Below, in pieces: positions 46,321 to 61,538 of a DNA stretch of 64,000 bases. Below the pieces are notes generated by a model. That model did no database searches and was not told the DNA's origin. It worked only from the letters and a program-made list of their open reading frames with translations. Both the position numbers and the translations under genes were made by a program. The stretch is from contig JAURVB010014899.1 in NCBI GenBank assembly GCA_033002965.1, positions 62,001 through 126,000 on the forward strand, given 5' to 3'. Within the stretch, counting starts at the first letter, position 1; each line of letters starts with the position of its first letter. The DNA is from Piper betle. Lineage: Eukaryota; Streptophyta; Magnoliopsida; Piperales; Piperaceae.

Positions 46321-49300
46321 TACACTTTGCCAAAAGGGAGAAGAGTTGGAAGTTTCTTACAATCCCACGAGCCTTGATTCTTCTCGTATATTGCTTTGTA
46401 GATTCTTCTCTTTTGGCATATATGATACACATCCATTTATAGTGGTGCCCTATTCGAATTTAAATAAATATATTTAATAAATTCTATATAAATTTTTATA
46501 AAAGTATACCCATAACTTTGTTAGTTAAGGAATAAAATTTTCAAAAATCCTTATTAGTAAGAAGGATAAATATCACTCCTTTTATATAAGGAAAGCTTAT
46601 ATATTATCTTGTACGTATTTTATTTTATAGAATCACAAAGATGGAGGAGATATATATTGTAAAAATAAATTTGGTTCTAATAATAAAATCTTGATCTTCA
46701 AAAATTTAGAAGACAAATTAAAAACTTAGATATCTTACATTAATATAGGTGTTACTTATTGTTCGGGCGGAGGATCGTCCGCCCCCTCGAATCGGTTCTT
46801 GTGTGAATCGATGTTTAAAGATTTGGTGGGACCGAGGCGCCCTTGCTGCGCAAAGAGATAGTGCGATGGAAATAGAAAATATTACAAACACATGAAATGA
46901 CACGCAAGTAATTTTTTACGTGGTTCCTTAGGGTTCAATCCCTAAGTCAGTCCACGGTGAGAATGTGTTCACAATCTACTAATTTTCCTTCGATTTTTAC
47001 ACATTACACATAATAGTGGAATTTTGCCACTTTTTTTACTCCAATGCCAATATTTATCCCCTTCTGCTCTTTAAATCCTTAAAATGACCCCACCAATGTG
47101 TCCATAGCGTCTAAAAACGGTGGGGTAGCAAGTTTCGGCTCAATCTAAGATCTATAATGCCTTCAAATTATTTTGGAACATTAATACACTGACCCGGGCC
47201 GTTCTGAGTTGGTTTAAACCAAATAAATACTGGACCGGACCGGATGGCGTACACAGGCTGTCTTTCCTTTATGCGTACGCCAATCTGCTTGTGGTACACG
47301 GTGCGCCAACTCGAATCCGGGTCACAGGGCGGGTCTTGGACACGATCACGGGTCCGGGTCTGTTCACGGGTCTAACAATTCGTGGGGCAGATGGATCTGA
47401 TCACGGACCAGGGAAAATGCCTCGGTCAAAGGTAAACGGGCACGACAGACCCGCTTACAGGGTGACGCGGCGGCGCTTTTGGGACTCCGGCATCGTCTTT
47501 TCCGACGACTGAAGGTGGCGGAGATTGCCCAGAACTATAGATCTCAGAATGGTGAAGGTCTTGGCGGTGCTCCGACAGTCAGCGGCGGCTCCGGTCGGTC
47601 GGTCGGTCGAATGCCGGAAAGCTAGACACTTTTGTGCTACGCTCTCCGATCGGTCACTTCTCAATTTTTTCCGGCGACCTCAGCGACGAACTCCGGCGGT
47701 TCTCGGCTTGGGCTTGTAGATAACTTCTCCACCTTTACTTGATCGCAACAGAAGGTCTGGGAATGACCGGCGCCGATCGAAAAACGGCCGCGAAATCAGC
47801 TCTCCGTGAATGTTTCCACTCAGTTTTCTGCTTTTTCCTCTGGTCGGATGGGTCTCTTCCTGGCTTTTCTCTGGTGACTACAATGGCAAACACCGGGGAA
47901 GCTCACTTTGGGTTCATAAACTACTCCTCCTTTTTCATTTTGGTCACCACTTTGGGGCCGGTAACTGCCGGAGGTGGTCGGAAAACTGCGGTGAAATCTG
48001 GCTTTTGCTACTGTTACTGCTCTATTTTCGGACAGTTGAGATGGGTTACTTCGTGGCAAAATTCTGGTGACGGTGGTCTTCTCCGATGGTCGGCGGTAGT
48101 GCAATGATGGGCGGCTTCCTCTTCGGCAACAAGCGGTGGTAGCAAAGCAGTAATCTTTTATGGCAACAGGCTACGTTCCATGGTAATCAGCAATGCAAGG
48201 GGTAGTGGCTTCTTCCTTGGACGCACGGCAGCAACCCTCCCCTGAAAAACAATCAGCTTAACAACGGCGGCGGGAACCTGATAGTGGGACTCCTAGTCAG
48301 CACAACGGTAGCGCTTGAGGAACTCCTTTGAGTCGACGGCTTGGCTGATGGTTGTTGATCCGACAAACTCCAAAGCAGCAAGGCTCTAGCGTCTTCTTCT
48401 TGGTGGCTCAAAACAGATCAACGACGGGCTGCAACTACAAAGGGGTGAAATGCTTTAGTATCCACGGCAACAGGAACAAAGCAGCAACTCCCAACGGGAT
48501 AGCAGACATCCTCTTCGTCTGAGCTTTTGTTGTTTGGGAGGCGGCAACTTCTATAAAATAAACTTCACAAGTACTTTTTTCCTTTCCTTCTTTTCTCCGC
48601 TGCAGCAACAACTTTCACTTTAGACTCCTCGGGCGAAAATCTTAGCAGGGTGGTGTCAGGGAGCACTTCAAAGTTGGTAATAATGGGTCAGGGGGTCGCC
48701 ATAGATGGATCCTAGGCGAGGGGCTCCTCCTTTTTCTTCTTCTTCCGTGCTTTTGTCTTTTTTTTTTTTTAATGTCCAAGCCCCCCCTTTTCCAATACGT
48801 CAGGCTTTGTTTTTTATAGAGTTTTTCACGCTTCTTCTGTTTCGAGATTACAGGCGTGAGATCATAAATCGTCAGGATTTTTCACCCAAATTCTCTCCTT
48901 CAGTTTTGAATGACGGAGATTTTTCTCTTGTAATCTCCTCTAGTAGTTTTGGAATAGCATGGACTAATTCTTCAAAATTTATACCCGTGGCCGAATAAAT
49001 ACGTGCAAACACTTATTTTTATTTTTCTTCTAGTTAATTATATTAAGATTTAATATTCTCAAATGCTATTTTTTCACTTCTTCACTCATGTTCTTACGCG
49101 GCGCTGGCCTGTCTACGTTCCAACTGCTTGAGCCACGGCGCAATGCCGCCTCATCACTATCACAGCACGGCCGACGCCTACATTAGCGTCCATGGACGTG
49201 CCAAGTACCTCCTCCACTACGCAACCTTTATCTCTCTTCCTTTTTTCGATTTGGGTGTTTCCACCCAAAATTCGGTGTCATTATTTTTTGGTTTAATATT

Positions 49301-49690
49301 CTAATTGATACGTAATTATTGTTTCCCGATAATTACTCGGCTATTTATTTAGAACAGGAATATATTGTCCGAAATCCAAACATCTTCAACCGTGCAATAC
49401 GCCATCCTCAACGACTGGATGCGGGGATAAAAGGACAGCCTTGGCAATAATGACAAACCGTGTCATTATTCCCGGTAACGTCTGCAATAGGCGCACTTGT
49501 GCGGCTGTGTTGAGATGTTAATGACAGTGATGGATCGTGGGCACAATATGACTTCGGTGGACCGTGGCCACAACTAGCAGTATATTAACGCTGCACAATT
49601 GGTGTAGAGGCTGAAAACGGGAAAAAATTATTAATTTTTGTTTCTCTTCACATGGAAAGCCAAAGGGCAGAGTTTTGGCCACTGGCGTTT
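46321..49690. other. Repeat-rich non-coding region, possible LTR-type element
   Basis: No recognisable protein. Near 46910-46965 is ACGTGGTTCCTTAGGGTTCA followed by a CCCTAAG..TCCACGG inverted arrangement, typical of copia or TRIM-type LTRs in plants (inference). A GGCGGA/TCCGCC palindrome lies at 46766-46784. Positions 47290-48700 are relatively GC-rich with CCGG- and GGCGG-rich tracts and ORFs on both strands that lack family motifs. 48700-49010 is C/T-rich; 49080-49260 is a GC-rich patch with no coding similarity recognised. Confidence 0.35.
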
Positions 49691-49885
49691 ACTAGGGTTG
49701 CTTAATTGAGCGAACCAGCTCGTGAGCATTTAACGTTCGGCTCGACTTGACTCGACTCAAAACTCGACATTTAAATGCTCAACTCGAACTCGACTCGAAC
49801 TCGAATCTTACGAGCCGAGCTTGAGCAAGGTCGTGTTCGATTCGACTTCGACTCGATTGATAAACTCAGAACATCGTTTTACATT

Positions 49886-49992
49886 AGATTATATTATATT
49901 ATAATTATATTATATTATATTATATTATATTATATTATATTATATTATATTATATTATATTATATTATATTATATATATATATATATATATA
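49886..49992. repeat. (TATTA)n/(TA)n microsatellite inside the hAT element
   Basis: About 17 TATTA pentamers are followed by a TA run. Confidence 0.9.
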
Positions 49993-50004
49993 TAATATAA
50001 TAAA

Positions 50005-50078
50005 GAAGCAAGATAGTTGAGATAGTAAATATTCATCTTGATGACTTCAAGGTTGTGGGTTCAAACCACATTGGCTTT
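50005..50078 (+). ncRNA. tRNA-like segment (possible SINE or decayed tRNA)
   Basis: Positions 50054-50070 form a perfect T-arm (TGTGG stem, loop GTTCAAA, CCACA), and GGTTCAAACC fits an RNA polymerase III B box. A weak A-box-like TAGTTGAGATAGT lies about 45 bases upstream. The acceptor and anticodon stems pair poorly, so this is not a working tRNA gene. It may be a tRNA-derived insertion in the hAT element. Confidence 0.3.
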
Positions 50079-50509
50079 ATTTTTTAAATAGGTACTTTTG
50101 ACTTTTAATCGAGTTGGTTTCGAGCAGAGTTGGATCTCGAGCTAACGTAAAAGTCAGATCACAAAAATTAAACAGTTTAAGCATGTTCGAGCTCGAGTCG
50201 AACTCGAACACATAAAAGATATTCGAGTCGAACTCGAACATGTATGTCCAAAACTCGTTCGATCTCGAGTCGAGTTCGAACGAGTTTCGAACTATTCAAG
50301 CCGAGTTCGAACGACGTATTAAGCTCGGTTCGCTCGCTCAATTAACACCCCTAGCGTTTACTAGGGCGGTCAGTGGGTAAACAACAATCCGTGGTGAAGA
50401 AGGTTGGCTTAAGACCGGAGTGTGGGAAGAGATGAGCATAGTAATCGATGGAGGATGGCAAGCACCATGCAGGAAGGAGCACACAAAGCCTTTTCTTTTC
50501 TTTTCTACA

Positions 50510-51110
50510 AGTCTAATTCTTTGTCATTTCTGTTTGGATGATAAGAGAATGGATGAAAAGGAAAATGGGTTCTTGAGAACGAAAAAAAAAGACACTAATT
50601 TTCTCACAAGTTTCTGATCAGATTTTGCTTTCTATCAACATCAACCCCATGCTCTGACCAGATGGAACAAAATGCTCCTGTCCACAATGGGTTGGTATTG
50701 AAGTCTAAGCCTTTGTCATTTCTGTTAGGATGATAAAAGAATAGGTGAAAAGGAAAATGGATTCTTGAGAACGAAAAAAAAGAAATTAATTTTCTCATAA
50801 GTTTCTATATAGAAGTGATCAGACTTTGCTTTTTATCAACATCAACCCCATGCTCTGACCAGATGGGACAAACTGCTCCTGTCCACCATGGGTTTGGTAT
50901 TGAAGTCTAAGCCTTTGTCATTTCGGTTAGAATGATAAGAGAATAGATGAAAAGGAAAATAGATTCTTGAGAAAGAAAAAAAAGAAATTAATTTTCTCAC
51001 AAGTTTCTATATAGAAGTGATCAGATTTTGCTTTCTATCAACATCAATCCCATGCTCTGACCAGATGGAACAAACTGCTCCTGTCCACCATGGGTTGGTA
51101 TTGAGCACCC
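50510..51110. repeat. 201-bp direct repeat, three copies
   Basis: GCTCTGACCAGATGG recurs at 50651, 50852 and 51053, exactly 201 bases apart. Each copy also has TTTTGCTTTCTATCAACATC, TGCTCCTGTCCAC, AAGCCTTTGTCATTTC and GAAAAGGAAAATGG-type blocks. The copies are about 90% alike by eye. Small ORFs on both strands repeat with it; no protein was recognised. Confidence 0.9.
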
Positions 51111-51539
51111 ATCCATTTATATAGGTCACCTGCCCGCCACACGGGAAAGACGATAATGTCGATCTCTCCCGTAGTTTGAAAGCGGCGTTTCTGAGCCACT
51201 GTGTGTGAAACTTTATGTCAAAAAGGTTGAGCAAGAGAAATCGATCAGAGGGCGGCTACTGCGCCGAAGCAATTTTTCAACTCAGAAGATGATGGAGGAA
51301 TAGATGGGGCGAGCGTGAAGGTGGGGAGGGGTTTGGAATATCAAGAGGTGAAGAGGGAGATGGTGGAGAGGTTGGTAAGGATTGTGATGGGGGAGATGTC
51401 GGAGAAGGGAGGAAGAAGAAGCGAGGAGGGTGAGGGAGATGGCCGGCCCATTTTCTAACATTTTCTCGCTAGTTATGTTGGGAAATGGGTTTGCTAAAAA
51501 ATTTATAGCAAAGGCGTTCGGGCTGCTGCGCGACCGGGC

Positions 51540-52128
51540 GAGTCGAATTCTAACTTGTATTTAAATTTTGATCGAATTTCGAAGTTTATTTAAAATTAAT
51601 TTAAAATTGAATGAGTTTTAAATATAGATATTCGAGTTTTAGTTAAATATTTTTTATTTTATTTGAGCTTGACTCAGGCTTAAATATATTTATACTATTT
51701 AATTTTAACGAGCTCAAATTCAGCTCGTTCGTAAACTCGAAATAGACTCGATTATAAAGTAAAAAGTAACTTACTTAAAAAAATTCAACAGGTCTTTAAC
51801 TTGAATACTTTTCATCTAAACTATCTCATTACTTTATTATTTTATTGTATATAAATAAATATAACTAGTTATAATTAAACTTATTAATATATATATAATA
51901 CAAAAACTATATTATTATATTATTTTAATTAATCGAGTTAGAATTAAGCTCGAGTCGAGTATGAGTTATAACCGAGTTAAGTCAAATCGAACACGACCTT
52001 ACTTAAACTCGGCTCGTAAAATTTGAGTTCGAGTTGAATTTGAACATTTAAATATCGAATTTCGAATCGAGTTACACTGAGTTTAACTAAAATACTCACA
52101 AACTGGCTCACATAATTAGCAATCCTAC
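51540..52128. mobile_element. Second hAT-related terminal/subterminal fragment
   Basis: It contains ATTTAATTTTAACGAGCTCA and ACTCGATTATAAAG-type stretches matching 5830-5975 of the broken hAT. It ends ACTGGCTCACATAATTAGCA, a diverged form of the hAT right terminus, followed by CTAGTTGG. The other terminus was not identified. Confidence 0.55.
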
Positions 52129-54400
52129 TAGTTGGGCTCACCTACGAGAATCTTATTTTTCGCCTCCAAAAACTTTCTTCCAATCCAAGCATGAAAACAA
52201 CCAAATGTTCATTTTTTTCTTTATCTTTCGGTCGTATTCTTTCAATCGAAACGAGCCCAGTATAACGTCCTCCACATGAAAGTATATCCTATTCAATTTA
52301 TATATTTCTTTTTTATGAGAAAATATGTGATTTATTGACTTTGGATAAGCTATCGCTTTAGTGCGAGGCAGAGATTTGTAGGCCTGAATACAAAGAAGAG
52401 AAAAATATTTTCTTGTTATTTTAAAAAAATTATTATAAAACACGGTTACCAAGAAGAGTAAAATAACTTGATAATTTGCCCTCGTTTTATTCTAATAATT
52501 TTCTAATGTTTTGATGCTTACTTAGATATTTACTAGTCGAATTGATACATATACCTCTCTTTAATAATCATGTTGGTAGATTGATGTGCTTGTAAATTAT
52601 AATTAAATACAAATTAAAAGCAGGGTACAATTGTCAAGTTTTAATAATAATTATATTGGACTTATTTTGAGAATTTTTTATCATGACACTCTTTTTTTGT
52701 GAATTTCTCACATCTCTATTTTATTTCAAAAAATGCATTCAAAAGAATTTTAAGTAGTCCGAGTGGTAGCCATTCAAAGTTTTAGTTTTTTTGAAAAAAA
52801 ATGAAGAAAAACTTTAGGATGTTTAGGGTTTAGGAAGATTTTTTTAAAGTTAAAATTCATAGTTTTAGTAATTTTTTTATATTTATTGGAGGTTACCATT
52901 GGATTTCAGTAGAATAACTAACTAAAATCGTTTAAATTATCAATAACCTCTATAAAAAATATCACTAGCCTTGCTTTACTTGATTAGAGGACTAACAAGC
53001 CCACATGTAATTAATATTTTTGCATGAAAAATCTTCCCCTGTAGAAGGCCAATTTCCCCCATGTTTTCCTATTTTTTGCTTGGTTTAATAGATTGAAAGA
53101 AAAAAATATAAAAGGATTTAAGAAATAAATAGAAAATAAAAGAAATGAAATTAATTTTCCAATCTTTTTCTATCATTAAAATCTATAAAACACCCTCACA
53201 CTTTCTATCAATTTTTCATATTTTTTATAAAAATAATTTGTAAAGAAATTTTTCACCATGGAAAATAATTTTTTGTTCTCACATTGTCTCTTAAACTGAA
53301 CGAGTAAAATGTGAGAAAATAGATTTTATTTTATCACATTTTTTTCTGACGTTTAATTACCTGATAAAGCTACAATAATACCCTTTTTTTATTTATCCAT
53401 GTGGAAGGAAATAACAAACCGTTACGGTGCCCGTCGGCCTCCAGTCCATACCCAGTGGGCGGTGCTTAAAGAAGCTCTAAAATGAGTGTCTACGATCTTC
53501 GTACCAGCATAGCACGGAGGTGATCGAGCCTCCCGTTCACGCAGGAAATAGGTCGCCGGCGCCACCGTTCAATCTTCTCCTCCGGGGGCTCGCGCCCGTT
53601 GCTGGCATGGCGTCGCATTGTTGTATCCGCAAGGACTCCCCTAATTCCATGTTTTCAATCTATTATGCTCTTGCTTATTGCGGTCGCTCATATTTTACAT
53701 CTCCAAATTCAATTATCGTGAGTTTATTAACTTTTTTAGAGTTTGTTATTCGTATGGATTGTGCGAATATCCCAAGCTTGATTTGATTTCACTCATGAAA
53801 TATCTAACCTAAGGAGATCTTGTTATTAAATTTCTACTTTGAAAGGATTTTTTCTCTTACCCTGATTTCAGGTTGAATCAACTCTGTTTTAGGAAGAGAT
53901 ATGGCGTCCTAGAAAGCTTATAGTTCTTATAAATATTTCAACCGACGCAAAGTTAAAAGATGATTGCATCTTCTGAAAAAGTTGAAGTCATCAATTAGAA
54001 GACTCTGTCAGTTGCTTAGCATTAAGATAAGTCCTATCACCTGGTAATCCTTTTATATGAAATTATAAAGTTTGTGTTTCGTAATAGGTTTAATGTATAC
54101 ATCTTCTTCTTCCTTATACCAAAAAGGACATAGAACCTAGAAGTAGGTTTTAACACGTATACTTGCTCAACATGCCTACGATAGGAATGCTTCATATGGA
54201 CAACTATCCTCGCACCTGAGTTTTTACTACACTATTACTTTTACGTGAAAGTTAAGTGCAAATATTTCTGTATCTTCTTATGATTGGCATGTTTATAGGG
54301 TTAGGATTATTAGGTTTCTCTCGTTGTTGTATTTAGTAGCATTTTATGACTTACACAGTGCTCAACATATTTCTTTCTTTATTTCGAGATTGTGTGAGAT
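52129..54400. other. Intergenic DNA, no gene recognised
   Basis: A/T-rich apart from 53405-53640, where composition is balanced and an ORF (53520-53786) runs MIEPPVHAGNRSPAPPF and on. It has no motif I recognise, and could be a first exon or a repeat fragment. Confidence 0.35.
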
Positions 54401-54409
54401 ATTCCCGAT

Positions 54410-56800
54410 TGAGAAATTTTTTACCACACCCTTTTTTAGGCCCAAAAATGCTACTTTTTTATTGATCTACATGCAAGTCACCTAGATTCCACTAACTATC
54501 CCCACAAATACAAAAAAGACTTTTTTGTGAGGAGACAACATAAACCCACTTACAATCAAAGAATTAGCTTGGAGCCTATTTGGTTATCCTGAAATTATAT
54601 GAAAGAAATGTAAAATTTAGAAGTCACAAATATTTTTATTTTTGGATATCTTGAAATTAGTCAAAATAAATTTCAATTTTAATCAAAATAAGTCTATGTA
54701 AAAATTTTACAATGTAATATTTTTTTATGAAAAACAAAAGAAATTGGAAGAAATTTTGGGAGCCACATGCACATGCACGTGCACATGAGAAAGAATTTCA
54801 TTTTTATCTTATTTTTCTACTATCCAAATATGTAAGAGAATCTTTCAAAATTTTTATATCATTTCATCTCATTGTATTTCTATTTAATATGATTTTTTTT
54901 CATTTATACGATTTCCATGCCAACCAAACAAACCTTTAGTAAAATGGTAAAAAATAACTTAAAAGCCCGTAAAAAAGTGTACTAAGAAAAACTACTTTAC
55001 CCGAATTTTAGTCACCTTTGACGGGTGGCAAGAAGGTAGAGATGGAAGGAGGCCATAGGGAGGCCGCGACTGTCACCGCCACCATCACTGCTACAATAAC
55101 TACCCATATTTTTCAACATGCCATCTTATTTATGTTTCTTACTAAATTTCTTCTAAAGTGGGTTTCTGAATACAAATTAAGGTGTGGTGATGGTAAGGAG
55201 GTTGATTTTTTATTAAGAATTTAGGTGAGGTGAAGGTGAGGGAGGAAGGTAGAGAAGGTAGGTTTCTTAATGTATTTCTTAATTGGGTTTTTGAATATAA
55301 AATTAGGTGAAAGTGATGGCGGGAATAGATGATGGCGGGAGGTAAGTTTTGTGGGTGAGGTGAAGGTGGGGGAGGAAGGTGAAGAAGGTAGGTTTCTTCC
55401 TTTGTGTGGATTTTTCAATATAAACTTAGGTGAAGTGTTGGAGAGAAGTGGGCTTTTAAGGTGAAACGATGGTGGGAAGATTGGCTTTTAAGGTGAAGAG
55501 AGAGTAGGGGAGGAAGGTGAAAAAAGTTGGTTTCTTCCGGTACTTCTTAAGTGAGTTATTGAATAAGAAATTAGGTTGGGTGATGGTGGGGAGGTGGGTT
55601 TTTATGATGAGGGGATGGTGGGAGGTGAAGTAAAGGTGGTAGAGGATGGTGAAGATGGTAGGTTTCTTACTATATTTCTTAAGTGGGTTTCTTAGTACAA
55701 ATTTTAAGTGAGGTGATGGGGAGATGCAAGTTTTTTAAGTAGGGGAGGGAGGAGAAGAAGGTGGATTTCTTATTGCACTTCTTAATAGGTTTTTTAAATA
55801 CAAAATTAGGTTAGATGATAGTGGGAAGGTGGGTTTTTAAGGCAAAGTGACGGTGGGAGGTGAGTTTTAAAAGTGAAGTGAAGGTGGGGGAAGAAAGTAA
55901 AGAAGGTAAGTTTCTCACTGTACGTTGTGAGATGGGCTTTTGAAATAAGGTGAAGGTAGGGAGGAATGTGGGCTTTATACTGTACTTTTTAAGTGGGTTT
56001 TTGAGTACGAAATTACGTGAAGTGATGATGGGGAGGTAGGTCTTTGAGGTGAGGTGAAAGTCGGAGAGGAAAGTGATGAAGGTAGGTTTCTTATGCTATG
56101 TTTCTGAATACAAACTTAGGGGAAGTGATGGTGGGGAAGCGAGTTTTTGCGATGAAATGATAGTGAGAAGATGGGTTTTTAAGGTGAGGTGAAGGATGGG
56201 GAGGAAAGTAAAGAATGTGAAATTTTCACTGTACTTCTTAAGTGGGTTTTTAAATTCAAAATTAGTTGAGGTGATGGTAGGAAGGTAGGTTTTGAGGTGA
56301 AGTGATGGTGAGAGGTAGGTTTTTTAGGTGAAGTGAAGGTGAGGAGGGAAGTAAAAGGTGGGTTTCTTATTGTACTTCTTATCTCTTGCGAGAAATGAGT
56401 TTCTAAATATAAATTTAGGTGAGGATATATTAAGGTGGGTTTTCGAGAAAAAACTTAGGTAAGGTGATATGGAGGTGGGGGAGGAAGATGAGGAATGTTA
56501 GTTTTTTACATTAAGAAACTCACCTTCCTCATTGAAATCCATCTTCCTCAGCTTCCACCTTCTCCACCTTTAGATTCTCCATACAGAGAGAAACCCAACT
56601 TTCTCGCCTTTTAACAATTTTTAATGTAATTTTTTACGTATTTTTAAAGTGGTTTTCTATCATCTTTCCTTTGTTGTAAGTGAGTTATATTGTCTCTTGA
56701 CAAACGGAGTTAATTTTTTCTATTCGTGAGGGTGGTTTGGCCAATCAAATTGTGGCGCACTTTAGGCGAAAGAAAAGGGGTGTGGCCAAAATCGTTTCTC
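54410..56800. mobile_element. Possible TIR element enclosing a GA-rich minisatellite
   Basis: Left GATTGAGAAATTTTTTACCA, followed by CACCC and a T-run, resembles in inverted form the right AAAAGGGGTGTGGCCAAAAT followed by GTTTCTCGAT (about 56773-56802). Match is around three in four bases. No target duplication is visible and no transposase is present; the interior is mainly the tandem array. Confidence 0.35.
55010..56590. repeat. GA-rich minisatellite, ~130-bp unit, about 11 degenerate copies
   Basis: GGTAGGTTTCTT-like motifs recur at about 55258, 55387, 55524, 55656, 55753, 55903, 56080, 56350 and 56497. Between them lie TAAGTGGGTTTTTGAATACA, AAATTAGGTGAGGTGATGG and GGGAGGAAGGTGAAGAAGG blocks. 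The final unit (56505-56590) is inverted (TAAGAAACTCACCTTCCTC). The plus strand is almost free of C through the array. Confidence 0.85.
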
Positions 56801-57239
56801 GATTTGTGTCAAACTTCAACAAGCTCAGTTGGGGTTCATTAATTTCATGTCTCATTTGAGGCACGAAAATGATAAAATGTGTGTAGCTGTATGTATGACA
56901 ATGACATGCTTGTACGGTTGATTTCCGTGGAGAGAATCAAAGAAACGTACACCTGGTGCAATTCCTCTAGTGTCATACTAATTTTGGTGATTGTGTCCTA
57001 ATTGCATACGAATATAATATGCCGAATTATGTACGAATATAATATGCAGGCAAGAGTATTTAACGAATGCATTCTCTCCAGAGAAAAAAATCTGAAATAA
57101 ACACAGATTTTTCAACTTATTTAAAAAAATTGGTCTTTTTCTGGATAGAAACTTGTTTTCAAACATTTTAGAAGCTAATACCATTCAGAAGTTACAGTAC
57201 ATGCCGAAGGAAGAAGAAATATCACTGGAATGCAAACAT

Positions 57240-61538
<4,299 letters not shown>

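Larger units (their letters stand above)
49693..50353. mobile_element. Complete non-autonomous hAT element (661 bp) with 8-bp target duplication
   Basis: The left end TAGGGTTGCTTAATTGAGCG and the right end (inverted) TAGGGGTGTTAATTGAGCGA form the terminal inverted repeats. The 8 bases GCGTTTAC flank both sides exactly (49685-49692 and 50354-50361). Subterminal regions are packed with CTCGA/TCGAG repeats on both strands. The interior holds a (TATTA)n run and a tRNA-like segment. The ends match the larger broken hAT at 5814-11030, whose family could have mobilised it. Confidence 0.9.

Noticed and set aside
46925..46965. Possible tRNA T-arm (TTAGGGTTCAATCCCTAA)
   Set aside because: The stem-loop is part of a larger LTR-type inverted arrangement, and no A box or acceptor stem is present.
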